A stretch of DNA of 64,000 nt from Rouxiella silvae (lineage in GTDB: Bacteria > Pseudomonadota > Gammaproteobacteria > Enterobacterales > Enterobacteriaceae). The translations under genes were made by a program, and so were the position numbers. This document shows, piece by piece, positions 26,068 to 35,411 of this stretch. The number at the start of each line of letters is the position of its first letter. Within the stretch, counting starts at the first letter, position 1. Where the stretch lies: contig NZ_MRWD01000016.1 in assembly GCF_002093625.1 (NCBI RefSeq), positions 27,833 to 91,832 of the forward strand, in the 5' to 3' direction. The notes under the pieces are model-generated. The model saw only the letters and a list, made by a program, of their open reading frames with translations, was not told where the DNA came from and made no database searches.

Positions 26068-27078
26068 ATGACTAAAAAATCGATTTACGTTGCCTACACC
26101 GGCGGTACCATCGGCATGCAGCGTTCAGAACAGGGCTATATTCCTGTGTCCGGCCATCTCCAGCGCCAGCTGGCCCTGATGCCCGAGTTCCATCGTCCCG
26201 AAATGCCTGATTTTCACATTCAGGAGTATTCTCCGCTGATGGACTCTTCGGATATGACCCCAGAAGATTGGCAGCATATCGCCGACGACATTCAGGCACA
26301 TTACGACCAGTATGATGGTTTTGTTATTCTGCACGGCACCGACACCATGGCGTTCACTGCCTCTGCGCTGTCGTTCATGCTCGAAAACCTGGGCAAGCCC
26401 GTAATCGTGACAGGGTCACAAATACCTTTAGAGGCTCTGCGCTCAGACGGACAGATTAACCTGCTGAATTCACTGTATATCGCGGCCAATCATCCGGTTA
26501 ATGAAGTGACCTTATTCTTCAACAACCGTCTTTATCGCGGTAATCGCAGCACCAAGGCGCATGCTGACGGGTTTGACGCTTTTGCATCGCCGAACATGTC
26601 GCCATTGCTGGAAGCTGGCATTCATATTCGTCGGCTGTCTACGCCGTCAATTCCTGCGCCCACTGGCCAACTGCGCGTGCACAACATCACTCCTCAACCC
26701 ATTGGCGTGGTGACCATTTATCCAGGAATTTCCGCCGAAGTCGTGCGTAACTTTCTGCAACAGCCGGTAAAAGCGCTCATTTTGCGCTCTTATGGCGTGG
26801 GTAATGCGCCACAGAAAGGCGACCTGCTCAAAGAGCTGAAAGAGGCCTCTGAGCGCGGTATCGTCGTGGTCAATCTGACTCAATGTATTTCCGGTAAAGT
26901 TAATATGGGCGGTTACGCCACCGGCAACGCTCTAGCACATGCGGGCGTTATTAGTGGTTTTGATATGACCGTTGAGGCCACGCTAACCAAGCTACACTAC
27001 CTGCTGAGTCAGTCGCTTTCGGCTGGTGAGACACGTGAGCTGATGCAGCAAGACTTACGTGGTGAATTAACCGTTTAA
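26068..27078 (+). CDS. ansA: L-asparaginase I (cytoplasmic)
   Basis: A 336-residue type I asparaginase, hydrolysing L-asparagine to aspartate and ammonia. N-terminal nucleophile motif YTGGTIG (Thr14) and second motif LHGTDTMA (Thr91, Asp92) are present, with GSQIPL and the catalytic Lys region near residue 163. No signal peptide, so it is the cytoplasmic form. Start chosen by alignment with E. coli AnsA. The next gene, pncA, starts nine bases after the stop, forming an amidase operon as in E. coli. Confidence 0.96.
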   Translation: MTKKSIYVAYTGGTIGMQRSEQGYIPVSGHLQRQLALMPEFHRPEMPDFHIQEYSPLMDSSDMTPEDWQHIADDIQAHYDQYDGFVILHGTDTMAFTASALSFMLENLGKPVIVTGSQIPLEALRSDGQINLLNSLYIAANHPVNEVTLFFNNRLYRGNRSTKAHADGFDAFASPNMSPLLEAGIHIRRLSTPSIPAPTGQLRVHNITPQPIGVVTIYPGISAEVVRNFLQQPVKALILRSYGVGNAPQKGDLLKELKEASERGIVVVNLTQCISGKVNMGGYATGNALAHAGVISGFDMTVEATLTKLHYLLSQSLSAGETRELMQQDLRGELTV

Positions 27079-27087
27079 GGACTCTCA

Positions 27088-27735
27088 ATGAAATCTGCGT
27101 TGTTGTTGATCGACCTTCAAAATGACTTTTGCCACGGCGGCGCGCTGGCGGTGGCAGAGGGTGATGAGACAATAAACATTGCCAATCTGGCGATTGCAGC
27201 CTGTCGCCATGCCAATATAACCGTGGTCGCCTCACAGGATTGGCATCCAGCCGATCATCGCAGTTTCGCTGTTAATTCCCAGGCCGAAGCCTGGACGTTG
27301 GGCGAGCTCGACGGGTTGCCCCAAGTTTGGTGGCCAGTGCACTGTGTGCAGGGTCAGCACGGCGCAGATTTTCATCCCGACCTCAACACGGCGGCCCTCG
27401 ACTATATTGTTTATAAAGGGCAAGACAGCGCTATCGACAGCTACAGTGCCTTTTACGACAATGGCAAGCGAGCGGCCACCCTGCTCCACGACTGGCTACA
27501 GCAGGCGCAGATTGAGCATGTCATTGTTATGGGACTCGCCACAGACTACTGCGTCAAATTTAGCGTGCTTGATGCGTTAGAACTGGGTTATCAGGTCACA
27601 CTGCTTGGCGACGGCTGTCGAGGCGTAAACCTTGAACCCGGTGACAGCAAGCGGGCAATTGACGAGATGCAGCAGGCCGGTGCCAAGGTGCAGAATTTGT
27701 CTGAGCTGGTTGGCACCCTGCACTTCACGATATGA
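27088..27735 (+). CDS. pncA: Nicotinamidase PncA
   Basis: A 215-residue isochorismatase-fold amidase that turns nicotinamide into nicotinate for NAD salvage. The Asp9-Lys110-Cys155 triad is visible (LIDLQNDF, YKGQDS, TDYCVKF) with the metal site QDWHPADH. Overlapping function with nadE, which lies 27 kb away. Co-transcribed with ansA. Confidence 0.95.
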   Translation: MKSALLLIDLQNDFCHGGALAVAEGDETINIANLAIAACRHANITVVASQDWHPADHRSFAVNSQAEAWTLGELDGLPQVWWPVHCVQGQHGADFHPDLNTAALDYIVYKGQDSAIDSYSAFYDNGKRAATLLHDWLQQAQIEHVIVMGLATDYCVKFSVLDALELGYQVTLLGDGCRGVNLEPGDSKRAIDEMQQAGAKVQNLSELVGTLHFTI

Positions 27736-27835
27736 AAATGAAGGCTCCACGCAGCCATTAATGACAAAAATTCAATGAATTGGGCCACTTTGAGTAAGCC
27801 GCGCCCTTTTCCTCACTAAAAGAAGTCGAATTAAT

Positions 27836-28621
27836 ATGAGCTCAGTTAAGATCCATACCCAGCAGGAAATCGAGAAGGCCCGCACCGCGGGAAATACCGC
27901 AGCAAAAGTGCTCGAGTTCATCAAGCCTTATGTGAAAGTCGGCGTGACTACTGACGAGATTGACCAACTGTGTCACGATTTTATCGTCAATGAACTGAAA
28001 GTGATCCCGGCCAATATCGGTTATCACGGTTACACCAAAACCTCATGTACCTCGGTTAACCACGTGGTCTGCCACGGCATTCCTGCGGATAAAAAACTCA
28101 AAGACGGTGACATCGTCAACATCGATGTGGCCATTATTCAAGACGGCTGGTACGGTGACACCAGCCGTATGTATTACGTAGGCAAACCGACGATTCGCGG
28201 TCAGCGCTTGGTCGAGGTCACGTATCAGTCGATGGTTGCTGGCATTAAAACGGTACGTCCGGGTGCGACACTTGGCGACGTGGGCGCGGCTATCCAGCAC
28301 ATCGCCGAAAGCAATGGTTTCTCCGTGGTGAGGGAGTACTGCGGTCACGGTGTAGGTGAGGAGTACCATACCGATCCGCAGGTGTTGCATTACGGCCGCC
28401 CGGGCGAAGGTTTAGTGTTGGAAGCTGGGATGATTTTCACCATCGAACCGATGATCAACGCCGGTAAAGCGGCCACCAGCGTGCTGTCTGACGGCTGGAC
28501 TGTTGTGACTAAAGACCGCTCGCTCTCCGCCCAGTGGGAACACACTATTGCGGTGACTGAAACCGGTTATGATCTGTTAACCCCGTGGCCAGAAGGCACC
28601 GGCGAGTACGACCCACTTTAA
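27836..28621 (+). CDS. map: Type I methionine aminopeptidase (second copy likely)
   Basis: A 261-residue enzyme that removes initiator methionine. All residues of the family are present: His80, Asp97, Asp108, His171, His178, Glu204 and Glu235 (HGIP, NIDV, GDTSRMYY, CGHGVGEEYH, FTIEPM, QWEHTI). It clearly differs from the E. coli enzyme and is not beside rpsB-tsf, the usual site of map, so it is probably a paralogue; the main gene would be elsewhere. Weak AGAAG ribosome site. Single-gene unit with a strong hairpin behind it. Confidence 0.88.
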   Translation: MSSVKIHTQQEIEKARTAGNTAAKVLEFIKPYVKVGVTTDEIDQLCHDFIVNELKVIPANIGYHGYTKTSCTSVNHVVCHGIPADKKLKDGDIVNIDVAIIQDGWYGDTSRMYYVGKPTIRGQRLVEVTYQSMVAGIKTVRPGATLGDVGAAIQHIAESNGFSVVREYCGHGVGEEYHTDPQVLHYGRPGEGLVLEAGMIFTIEPMINAGKAATSVLSDGWTVVTKDRSLSAQWEHTIAVTETGYDLLTPWPEGTGEYDPL

Positions 28622-28941
28622 TCGACAAGATTATTTCCTTCCTTAGCCCCGACCTTAAGGGCAAGGAAGGAAATATGACCTTAATAATAATTATTAAATA
28701 TAATTAAATTAAATTCATTCTTGCCACTAATTAATAAATCACAAACTCACTGCACTATTTCTTAAAATCACCGTATATTCCAAATATAAATAAAAAAGCC
28801 TATACAAAACTCCGCACCTGAACTAACTTTCATTTCGTCAAAGTTAATTACCATTTACTTTGACGCAAAGAAACGTTTCGCAAATATTTGCGATCGTTAT
28901 CTCCGCAATGTTATTTACCTTAAGGAATAAGGGAAATTATT
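28622..28941. other. AT-rich intergenic region upstream of the small secreted protein
   Basis: 320 bases, AT-rich after the hairpin at 28632-28675, likely containing the promoter of the gene at 28942. No ORF was recognised. Confidence 0.45.
28632..28675. repeat. Long hairpin after map
   Basis: TATTTCCTTCCTT (28632-28644) pairs perfectly with AAGGAAGGAAATA (28663-28675), and after one bulged A the stem continues with GCCC/GGGC (28646-28649 and 28659-28662), a 17-pair stem with a nine-base loop. There is no T tail, so it may stabilise the map mRNA end rather than terminate it. Confidence 0.7.
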
Positions 28942-29199
28942 ATGAACAAATTTAAATCGCTTGGAGCTGCATTTGTTTTACTTGGGGCCGTTGGTATGAG
29001 TTCGACTGCCCACGCAGACTTGCTGCCTGGTTTGCCAATTCCCGTGCCTGACGCCGCCGTATGTATCGTAGTGAACTCCATACTGCCAGCCACCGGTCTG
29101 GAAGGGCTGACACCGGTTCAAATTGAGGCATTAAAGCAGCAAGTTTTAGGCATGCTGCCTGGCGCAACCGTTGAACAGATGATTAAATGCCTGCCTTAA
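28942..29199 (+). CDS. Small secreted protein of unknown function, 85 residues
   Basis: Signal peptide (MNKFKSLGAAFVLLGAVGMS) with cleavage after AHA near residue 25, leaving about 60 residues rich in Pro, Val and Leu. Two cysteines (AVCIVV and KCLP at the end) could pair. A strong AAGGGAAA ribosome site lies before the ATG. I do not recognise the family. It precedes the MacAB-type exporter by 154 bases on the same strand, so it might be a substrate or partner; a hairpin between them makes a separate transcript likely. Confidence 0.75.
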   Translation: MNKFKSLGAAFVLLGAVGMSSTAHADLLPGLPIPVPDAAVCIVVNSILPATGLEGLTPVQIEALKQQVLGMLPGATVEQMIKCLP

Positions 29200-29238
29200 T
29201 CGTTGAATTAATGGTGAAGCGTCTGCAGTAATAATTAC

Positions 29239-29268
29239 TTTAACCCTCCTGTCTGTGGGAGGGTTAAA
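29239..29268 (+). terminator. Hairpin after the 85-residue protein gene
   Basis: TTTAACCCTCC (29239-29249) pairs perfectly with GGAGGGTTAAA (29258-29268), 11 pairs, eight-base loop. No T run follows, so termination may be partial. Confidence 0.6.
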
Positions 29269-29352
29269 GTATAAAGGAGACCAATAGCCGAATGAAAATA
29301 ATAAACAACAGCTATAGCCTCATACCCCCTTATTATTTAGCAAGCATTTAAA

Positions 29353-30492
29353 ATGCGTACTTTTAAAATACCATCCAAACTAAAATCAATAAACAGCAGG
29401 GCAGGTTCGGCATTTCTTTTGATATTACTGGCGTTACTGGGTTTGGGGTTCACGTTATTAAGACCTGTGAAACGCCTCCCCCTACCTACTACCCCAGTAA
29501 CTCGGCAAACGCTGGAAGAAATCGTATTAGCCAGCGGCGTTCTTCAACCCGTCAGACAGGTAGACGTCGGGTCTCAAGCTTCAGGACAGCTAACCCGTTT
29601 AAACGTTGCGCCGGGCGACTTTGTTGAAAAAGGTCAACTATTGGGTGAAATCGATCCCGCGCTTTCTCAAAATGCACTCCAGGACGCCGAAGTCATGCTT
29701 AACAGCCTATTAGCACAGAAAGAGGCAAATCAGGCACTGGTAACAAGAGCACGTCTGATGCTGCTGCGTCAGCGAGAAATGGTGGCACAAAATGCGGCTT
29801 CACGTCAGGATTTAGAAGCCGCTCAGGCCGACTTGCAGGTACAACAGGCGCAGTTAATCGCGATGGATTCACAAATCCATCAACAAAAAATTCGCGTTGA
29901 TACCGCAAAAACCAATCTCGGCTATACGCAAATTATCGCCCCAGTCAGCGGAACGGTGGTCTCGGTTAACACACAACAGGGGCAAACCATTGTGGCCTCT
30001 TACGAAATTCCGGTCATTTTGCAAATTGCCGACCTCAGCACGATGACGGTGCGCGCACAAATTCCCGAAGCCGATATCGGCCGCATCCACAGAGGATTGA
30101 CGGCCTGTTTTACCACGCTGGGTAGCACAGAAAAATCCTTTTGCAGCCAAATAAGAACCCTCGAACCCGCCGCGGAAAAAATTAATAATGCTATTTTCTT
30201 CAGCGCATTGTTTGACGTTGCCAATACGCAGGGCAGGCTGCGGCCAGAGATGACGGCGCAGGTGAGCGTTGTGCTCAGCCGTGCTGAAAACGTGCTCACC
30301 ATTCCGGTCACCGCTTTGGGATTGCCTCTGGCTGAAAATGATTATCAAGTCACCGTGGTCACGGCCGACGGCAAGGTCGCGCTGCGAAAAATAATGACCG
30401 GCATTGATAACGGCTCACAGATTGAAGTTAAATCGGGGCTTCATGACGGAGAAACATTGCAACTGGTCGGTGACGGCGTGAGTCCTTCATGA
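29353..30492 (+). CDS. macA: MacA-like periplasmic adaptor of an ABC efflux pump
   Basis: A 379-residue membrane-fusion protein. One N-terminal membrane helix (about 17-36), then the biotinyl-lipoyl half (GSQASGQLTRLNVAPGDFV), a coiled-coil hairpin (about 110-180, rich in Gln/Ala), the second lipoyl half (GYTQIIAPVSGTV) and beta-barrel domains. It would bridge MacB in the inner membrane and the outer-membrane channel. Overlaps the next gene by ATGA. Paralogues such as PvdR in Pseudomonas are equally possible, so macA here names the family. Confidence 0.88.
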   Translation: MRTFKIPSKLKSINSRAGSAFLLILLALLGLGFTLLRPVKRLPLPTTPVTRQTLEEIVLASGVLQPVRQVDVGSQASGQLTRLNVAPGDFVEKGQLLGEIDPALSQNALQDAEVMLNSLLAQKEANQALVTRARLMLLRQREMVAQNAASRQDLEAAQADLQVQQAQLIAMDSQIHQQKIRVDTAKTNLGYTQIIAPVSGTVVSVNTQQGQTIVASYEIPVILQIADLSTMTVRAQIPEADIGRIHRGLTACFTTLGSTEKSFCSQIRTLEPAAEKINNAIFFSALFDVANTQGRLRPEMTAQVSVVLSRAENVLTIPVTALGLPLAENDYQVTVVTADGKVALRKIMTGIDNGSQIEVKSGLHDGETLQLVGDGVSPS

Positions 30493-32477
30493 TAACAACA
30501 CAGTCCTCGCCCCCTTCGCAGCAGCCACTGCTTTATTTGCACAATATCTGCCGCCACTTTTCAACGGGCGCAGAGGAAATTACCGTGTTGAATAACATTT
30601 CTCTGAGCATTGAGGCCGGTGAAATGGTGGCCATTGTAGGACCTTCTGGCTCGGGTAAATCAACCCTGATGAACGTCATCGGATGTCTTGATACCCCGAC
30701 CAGCGGCGTCTATCAGGTCGCCGGGCAAATTGTTCAGCGTCTGTCTAGCGATGACCGCGCCCTTTTGCGACGGCAGCGATTTGGCTTTATTTTTCAGCGC
30801 TACCACCTTATCCCCGCCCTTACGGTGTTGGAAAATGTTGAAGTCCCCGCCCGCTATGCCCATCAGACGCGGATGCAGCGTCAGAACAAAGCCCGTGAAC
30901 TGCTCGCCCAACTCGGATTAGGCGAGTTTGAAACGCGTAACGTAGCCCGACTTTCCGGTGGGCAACAGCAGCGAGTCGGCATCGCGCGGGCGTTGGTTAA
31001 CGGCGGAGAGGTTATTTTAGCCGATGAGCCTACCGGTGCTCTGGACAGCCGCCACGGCCGTGAGGTGATGCAGTTATTACAGCACCTGCACCGCCAAGGC
31101 CACACGGTGATTATCATTACCCACGATCCGCAGGTTGCTGATTACGCTGACCGTATCATCACCCTGTCAGACGGCAAAATCGTCTCTGATGTACAGCACA
31201 CGCTACCCGATCGTGAGGTGCGTTTATCCTCCACTCCCCTCTTCGTTAAATCTTGTCTGGCTGCCCAACCTTCATGGCGTTCACGTTGGGAGGCGTCTTG
31301 TGACCTGCTGTGGAGCGCCTGCCGTACGCTGCTGGCACACAGAATGCGCTCTGGCCTGACACTGCTCGGTATTGTCATCGGCATTGTCTCGGTGGTGTCT
31401 CTTAATGCCGCGGGTGAAGGGGCAAAAAAATACGTGCTTAACACCTTATCTACGCTGGGGGCAAACGTGATAACACTGTATCCCGGCAAGGGGTTTGGCG
31501 ATAACCCCTCTTCCAACCTGCGCGCATTAGGGAGGCGAGATCTAAAACTGCTGTCAGAGCAACGCTGGATAACCGCCGTTGCACCTAAAGTCAGCAGCAC
31601 CCTTCCCATTCGCTGGCGACGAACAGACACCAGCGCCAACGTTAACGGCGTCAGTGCCGAGTTTTTGAAAACCAATAATTTGGTCCCCGTTATCGGGCGC
31701 AGCCTGATTTCTCTTGATGTGACCAAGCAGTCGTCGGTCGTCGTCATTGATGAAAATCTTCAAAGGAAGCTTTTCCCAGCCGGTACCCAGCCGCTAGGTC
31801 AAATTATTTTAGTCGGCACGCTGCCGTGCCGGGTTGTAGGTGTTATGCGCAGCACTTCTGCCTATGCGGGAAATGCGCTGAACCTCTGGCTACCGTGGAG
31901 CACGGCCAACAGCCGCCTGCTGGGGCAGGACTGGTTTGACTCGCTGTCTGTTTCACTTAACGAACATGTTTCCAGCGATGCTGCAAAGCGGTCGATACAA
32001 AAACTGCTGACTCGCCTGCATGGTAGACAGGATTTTTTCATGCAAGACAGCGCGGCTTTCGTCAGCTCTATTGAGAAAACCAGCTTTGCCCTGACGCTGT
32101 TTCTCTCAATCATAGCGCTTATTTCACTGCTGGTTGGCGGCATTGGGGTGATGAATATTATGCTGGTTTCGGTCAGCGAGCGAACCCGCGAAACAGGTGT
32201 ACGCATGGCCGTTGGCGCGCGCCAACAGGATATTCAGCGGCAGTTTTTAACTGAGGCGGTGCTGCTGTGTCTGGCCGGTGCAGCCGTCGGCGTCGCTGTT
32301 TCATTGGCGATAGGCACCCTGCTTTCGCTGTTTATTCACCCCTGGAAATTGGTATTTTCACCCAGTGCCATCTTAACTGCTGTCGGCTGTGCAGTGTTGG
32401 TTGGTGTGTTATCGGGTTGGCTGCCGGCGTGGAAGGCCGCACGCCTCGACCCTGCAGAGGCGTTGGCTCGCGAATGA
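30489..32477 (+). CDS. macB: MacB-like ABC exporter (ATPase-permease)
   Basis: A 662-residue protein with an N-terminal ABC ATPase (Walker A VGPSGSGKSTLMN, signature LSGGQQQRVGIARAL, Walker B VILADEPTGALD) and a C-terminal permease: one helix near residue 290, a large periplasmic domain and three helices at the end with the FtsX/MacB GIGVMNIMLVSVSERTRE segment. MacB is a mechanotransmission pump that moves substrates from periplasm outward through MacA and the outer-membrane channel. Both ends overlap neighbours by four bases (ATGA), a tight operon. Confidence 0.92.
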   Translation: MITTQSSPPSQQPLLYLHNICRHFSTGAEEITVLNNISLSIEAGEMVAIVGPSGSGKSTLMNVIGCLDTPTSGVYQVAGQIVQRLSSDDRALLRRQRFGFIFQRYHLIPALTVLENVEVPARYAHQTRMQRQNKARELLAQLGLGEFETRNVARLSGGQQQRVGIARALVNGGEVILADEPTGALDSRHGREVMQLLQHLHRQGHTVIIITHDPQVADYADRIITLSDGKIVSDVQHTLPDREVRLSSTPLFVKSCLAAQPSWRSRWEASCDLLWSACRTLLAHRMRSGLTLLGIVIGIVSVVSLNAAGEGAKKYVLNTLSTLGANVITLYPGKGFGDNPSSNLRALGRRDLKLLSEQRWITAVAPKVSSTLPIRWRRTDTSANVNGVSAEFLKTNNLVPVIGRSLISLDVTKQSSVVVIDENLQRKLFPAGTQPLGQIILVGTLPCRVVGVMRSTSAYAGNALNLWLPWSTANSRLLGQDWFDSLSVSLNEHVSSDAAKRSIQKLLTRLHGRQDFFMQDSAAFVSSIEKTSFALTLFLSIIALISLLVGGIGVMNIMLVSVSERTRETGVRMAVGARQQDIQRQFLTEAVLLCLAGAAVGVAVSLAIGTLLSLFIHPWKLVFSPSAILTAVGCAVLVGVLSGWLPAWKAARLDPAEALARE

Positions 32478-33883
32478 AGCCTTTCTGTTTATATCATGTG
32501 ACTCTCATCGGATTAATGCTGACGCTCAGCGGCTGCAGTGCACTGCGCAGCGCGCCTCCCCCCAAGCCCAATCTGCCTGCACATTGGCTTTCTCACTCAC
32601 AGCCCAGTGCGGCGTTCAGAGCCACGGATGATTTTTGGGCCTCACTCGGTGACCCTGCGCTGCCCGAAATATTGAAGCAGGCTCTACGACAAAATGACGA
32701 CCTTAAATTAAGCGCCCTGCGAATGAAGCTGGCACAGCTTCAGGCTAATCTGACCGGCCTTACGCGCTGGCCCTCAACGGCAGTGTCGTTCAATGCCGGC
32801 GTATCGCGCCCTATGACTGACATTAACGGGGTTTCGCCGTGGATGTCACGTTCAGCGGGTATGAACGTTTCGCTAAGTTATCCGCTGGATATTTGGGGAG
32901 CCGACCTGGCGCAGCGCGACGCGGCCAATCTGGACGCACAGGCGAGCGAAAGCGACTGGCTCTCTGCGCGTTTAGCCGTTTGCGCCTCGGTGGCGATTGC
33001 GCGCTGGCAGTTAGGCTACCTGAATCGTCTGTTGGCCAATACTCGCGCAGACCTGGAGGATGCACGCAATACGCTGCAACGGGCACAGATACGCTATCGG
33101 TCAGGTGCGACAGCGCACGCAGACGTGACGTTTGCACAGCGCTCTGTGGCCGACCTCCAGGTCGCGCTGTCAGTCAATCAGCAGCGTCTGTTTGAGACAC
33201 GTCGCACATTTTCTATTCTGATGGGAGACCTGCCGCAGAGGCAGCAGCCTGAACTTGACTCACTGCTGGATACGCCGCTGCCCACTCCTGACGCGGGGCT
33301 TCCAGCAGACCTGTTAGCGCGGCGAGCTGACGTTCACGCGGCTGAGTTGCGCCTACGCAGTAGCCTGGCAAACTCGGATGCCACCGCGCTGAGCTTTTAT
33401 CCTTCATTAACCCTTACGGCAGGTTATGGCACGGCCAGTCCAACCTTGAAACATTATCTGGCTAATCCGATAGGCTCGCTCGCCGCTACGCTGGCACTTC
33501 CTTTTATTCAATTCAACACTGCACGTATTACGCGTCAGAGTGCGCACGTTATCTATGAAACCGAAGCCGTTAATTTCAGGAAAACGCTGATGCAGGCGTT
33601 GAAGGAAACTGAAGATGCGCTTTCGGCGCGCCAGCGGCTCATCGAGCAGGCGCAATATCTGCGTGAAGCGCTGGCGCTGGCGCAGGAGGCTGAACGGTTA
33701 ACGCTGACCCGCTGGCAGCAGGGTAGCACCGATATTCAGCCGTGGATCGATGCACAGCGCGCCCGCCGTCAGGCCAGCATTAACCTGCTGCAAAACGTGC
33801 TCGACAGCAAAATTAACGCGGTACAGCTTTATGCCGCGCTCGGTGGACGCTATACGCAGCGTGACCCTCACAAAGAGGTATGA
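32474..33883 (+). CDS. Outer-membrane efflux lipoprotein (TolC/NodT type)
   Basis: A 469-residue outer-membrane factor. Starting at 32474 (ATGA overlap with macB) gives a lipoprotein signal with lipobox LSGC (Cys near residue 19). Two repeats of the efflux-protein fold follow, with long alpha-helical stretches (for example LSALRMKLAQLQANLTGL) and the GYLNRLLANTRADLEDARNTL segment. It supplies a dedicated exit channel, so the three genes encode a complete tripartite pump, as in PvdRT-OpmQ. The longer frame beginning at 32267 lies inside macB and is rejected. Confidence 0.88.
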   Translation: MKPFCLYHVTLIGLMLTLSGCSALRSAPPPKPNLPAHWLSHSQPSAAFRATDDFWASLGDPALPEILKQALRQNDDLKLSALRMKLAQLQANLTGLTRWPSTAVSFNAGVSRPMTDINGVSPWMSRSAGMNVSLSYPLDIWGADLAQRDAANLDAQASESDWLSARLAVCASVAIARWQLGYLNRLLANTRADLEDARNTLQRAQIRYRSGATAHADVTFAQRSVADLQVALSVNQQRLFETRRTFSILMGDLPQRQQPELDSLLDTPLPTPDAGLPADLLARRADVHAAELRLRSSLANSDATALSFYPSLTLTAGYGTASPTLKHYLANPIGSLAATLALPFIQFNTARITRQSAHVIYETEAVNFRKTLMQALKETEDALSARQRLIEQAQYLREALALAQEAERLTLTRWQQGSTDIQPWIDAQRARRQASINLLQNVLDSKINAVQLYAALGGRYTQRDPHKEV

Positions 33884-33940
33884 TAACTTTTTAAATTGTT
33901 ATACCGAATATCTGATTGATCGCTGACATTTGCTGGAGGG

Positions 33941-35368
33941 GTGATGATGAATGAGACTAAACCGGCATCGGCAGGCCTCTCTGCACTTGCCCTGCTGGTG
34001 GCTGCGGCGTTTTTCATGGAGTACCTTGATGGTACGGTAATCGCCACTGCACTGCCGCAGATGGCGCGCGACTTTGGCGTGACGGCAGTAAGCCTTAACG
34101 TGGGCATGAGTGCCTACATGTTGACACTGGCGGTGTTTATTCCGCTTTCTGGCTGGGCAGCAGAGCGATTCGGGGCGCGCCATATTTTTACGCTCGCGCT
34201 GATGATATTTACCGCATCCTCACTGGCCTGTGCTTTTGCCAACAACGTGACTGAGTTTGTTGTTCTACGCATAGTCCAAGGGGTCGGCGGTGCAATGATG
34301 GTGCCGGTAGGTCGGTTAACTGTGCTCAAAACCACACCTAAACCGCAGCTGATTAAAGCGATTGCTACCCTGACCTGGCCTGCGCTGGTCGCGCCGATCC
34401 TTGGCCCGCCGCTGGGCGGTTTTATCACACAATACGCCTCATGGCACTGGATTTTCCTGATAAATGTGCCGATTGGCCTGCTTGCCATGATGTTAACTTG
34501 GCGACTGTTCCCGCACACTGCGGGCAAGCATTCGCTACCTTTTGATGGCAAAGGTTTTATTCTTACCGCCATTGCCATGCTGGGACTGGTCAGTGGATTA
34601 GGCGCGCTAAGTCAACCACGCATCGAATGGGTGACGGTGTCACTTTTATTGGCGCTGGGTGGGCTTTCAGCGGTGTTAATGATTAATCACAGCCGGTTCA
34701 GCCCGTCACCAATGGTCAGTGCGCAATCTCTACATACACCCACTTTTCGCATTGCGATGGGTGGCGGCACTCTTTTTCGCATCACCATTAGCGCCGTACC
34801 GTTTCTGCTGCCGCTCATGCTACAAGTTGGCTTTGGCTTCGACCCGTTTCGCGCAGGGCTGTTAGTTTTGGCGGTATTTGCCGGCAACCTGGCCATGAAA
34901 CCAGCCACAACGCCGCTAATACGTCGCTTCGGTTTTAGAGCTGTGCTGGTGGTTAACGGGGCGCTCAGTGGGTTATCACTGCTGCTGTGCGCCTCTTTAA
35001 CGCCAACAACCCCTGTTTGGCTGATACTGTTACTGCTGTTTTTAGGCGGATTAAGCCGTTCGATGCAGTTTACCGCCATCAGCACGTTGGCGTTTTCTGA
35101 CATTCCCCCCCCACAGATGGCGAATGCCAATACGCTGTTTAGCACTGCGCTTCAGCTCGCCGTTGGCTTGGGCGTAACCCTGGGAGCGCTGGGTATTCGT
35201 TTGGGTGAACAGGTCGCTCATTGGGGGGCATGGCAGACGGTACCGGGAATAAGTTTTAAGCTGGCATTCGTGTTTGTGGCGGCGTTGACGCTCATTGGCT
35301 GGATAGACATCTGGCGGCTTGAGGCGAATGCGGGGCATAGCGTTTCGGGTTCAAAACGCGGCGTCTAA
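33941..35368 (+). CDS. DHA2-family MFS exporter (EmrB/QacA type)
   Basis: A 475-residue protein with about 14 predicted membrane segments. Signature sequences: FMEYLDGTVIATALPQMA (helix 1, motif D1), GARHIFTLAL (motif A), RIVQGVGGAMMVPVGR (motif B) and LGPPLGGFITQYASWHWIFLI cut by motif C (GPxLGG). A drug or metabolite/H+ antiporter. GGAGGGG precedes the start; Met2 is a possible alternative. It follows the MacAB-OMF operon by 57 bases and may be co-transcribed. Confidence 0.88.
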   Translation: MMMNETKPASAGLSALALLVAAAFFMEYLDGTVIATALPQMARDFGVTAVSLNVGMSAYMLTLAVFIPLSGWAAERFGARHIFTLALMIFTASSLACAFANNVTEFVVLRIVQGVGGAMMVPVGRLTVLKTTPKPQLIKAIATLTWPALVAPILGPPLGGFITQYASWHWIFLINVPIGLLAMMLTWRLFPHTAGKHSLPFDGKGFILTAIAMLGLVSGLGALSQPRIEWVTVSLLLALGGLSAVLMINHSRFSPSPMVSAQSLHTPTFRIAMGGGTLFRITISAVPFLLPLMLQVGFGFDPFRAGLLVLAVFAGNLAMKPATTPLIRRFGFRAVLVVNGALSGLSLLLCASLTPTTPVWLILLLLFLGGLSRSMQFTAISTLAFSDIPPPQMANANTLFSTALQLAVGLGVTLGALGIRLGEQVAHWGAWQTVPGISFKLAFVFVAALTLIGWIDIWRLEANAGHSVSGSKRGV

Positions 35369-35411
35369 ACCCGAAAGTCGTGAATACAGACTGAGACCGT
35401 CGGTTTACGGC

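Noticed and set aside
32267..32473. Upstream extension of the outer-membrane lipoprotein frame
   Set aside because: Lies within macB; using 32474 gives a proper lipoprotein signal and ATGA overlap.
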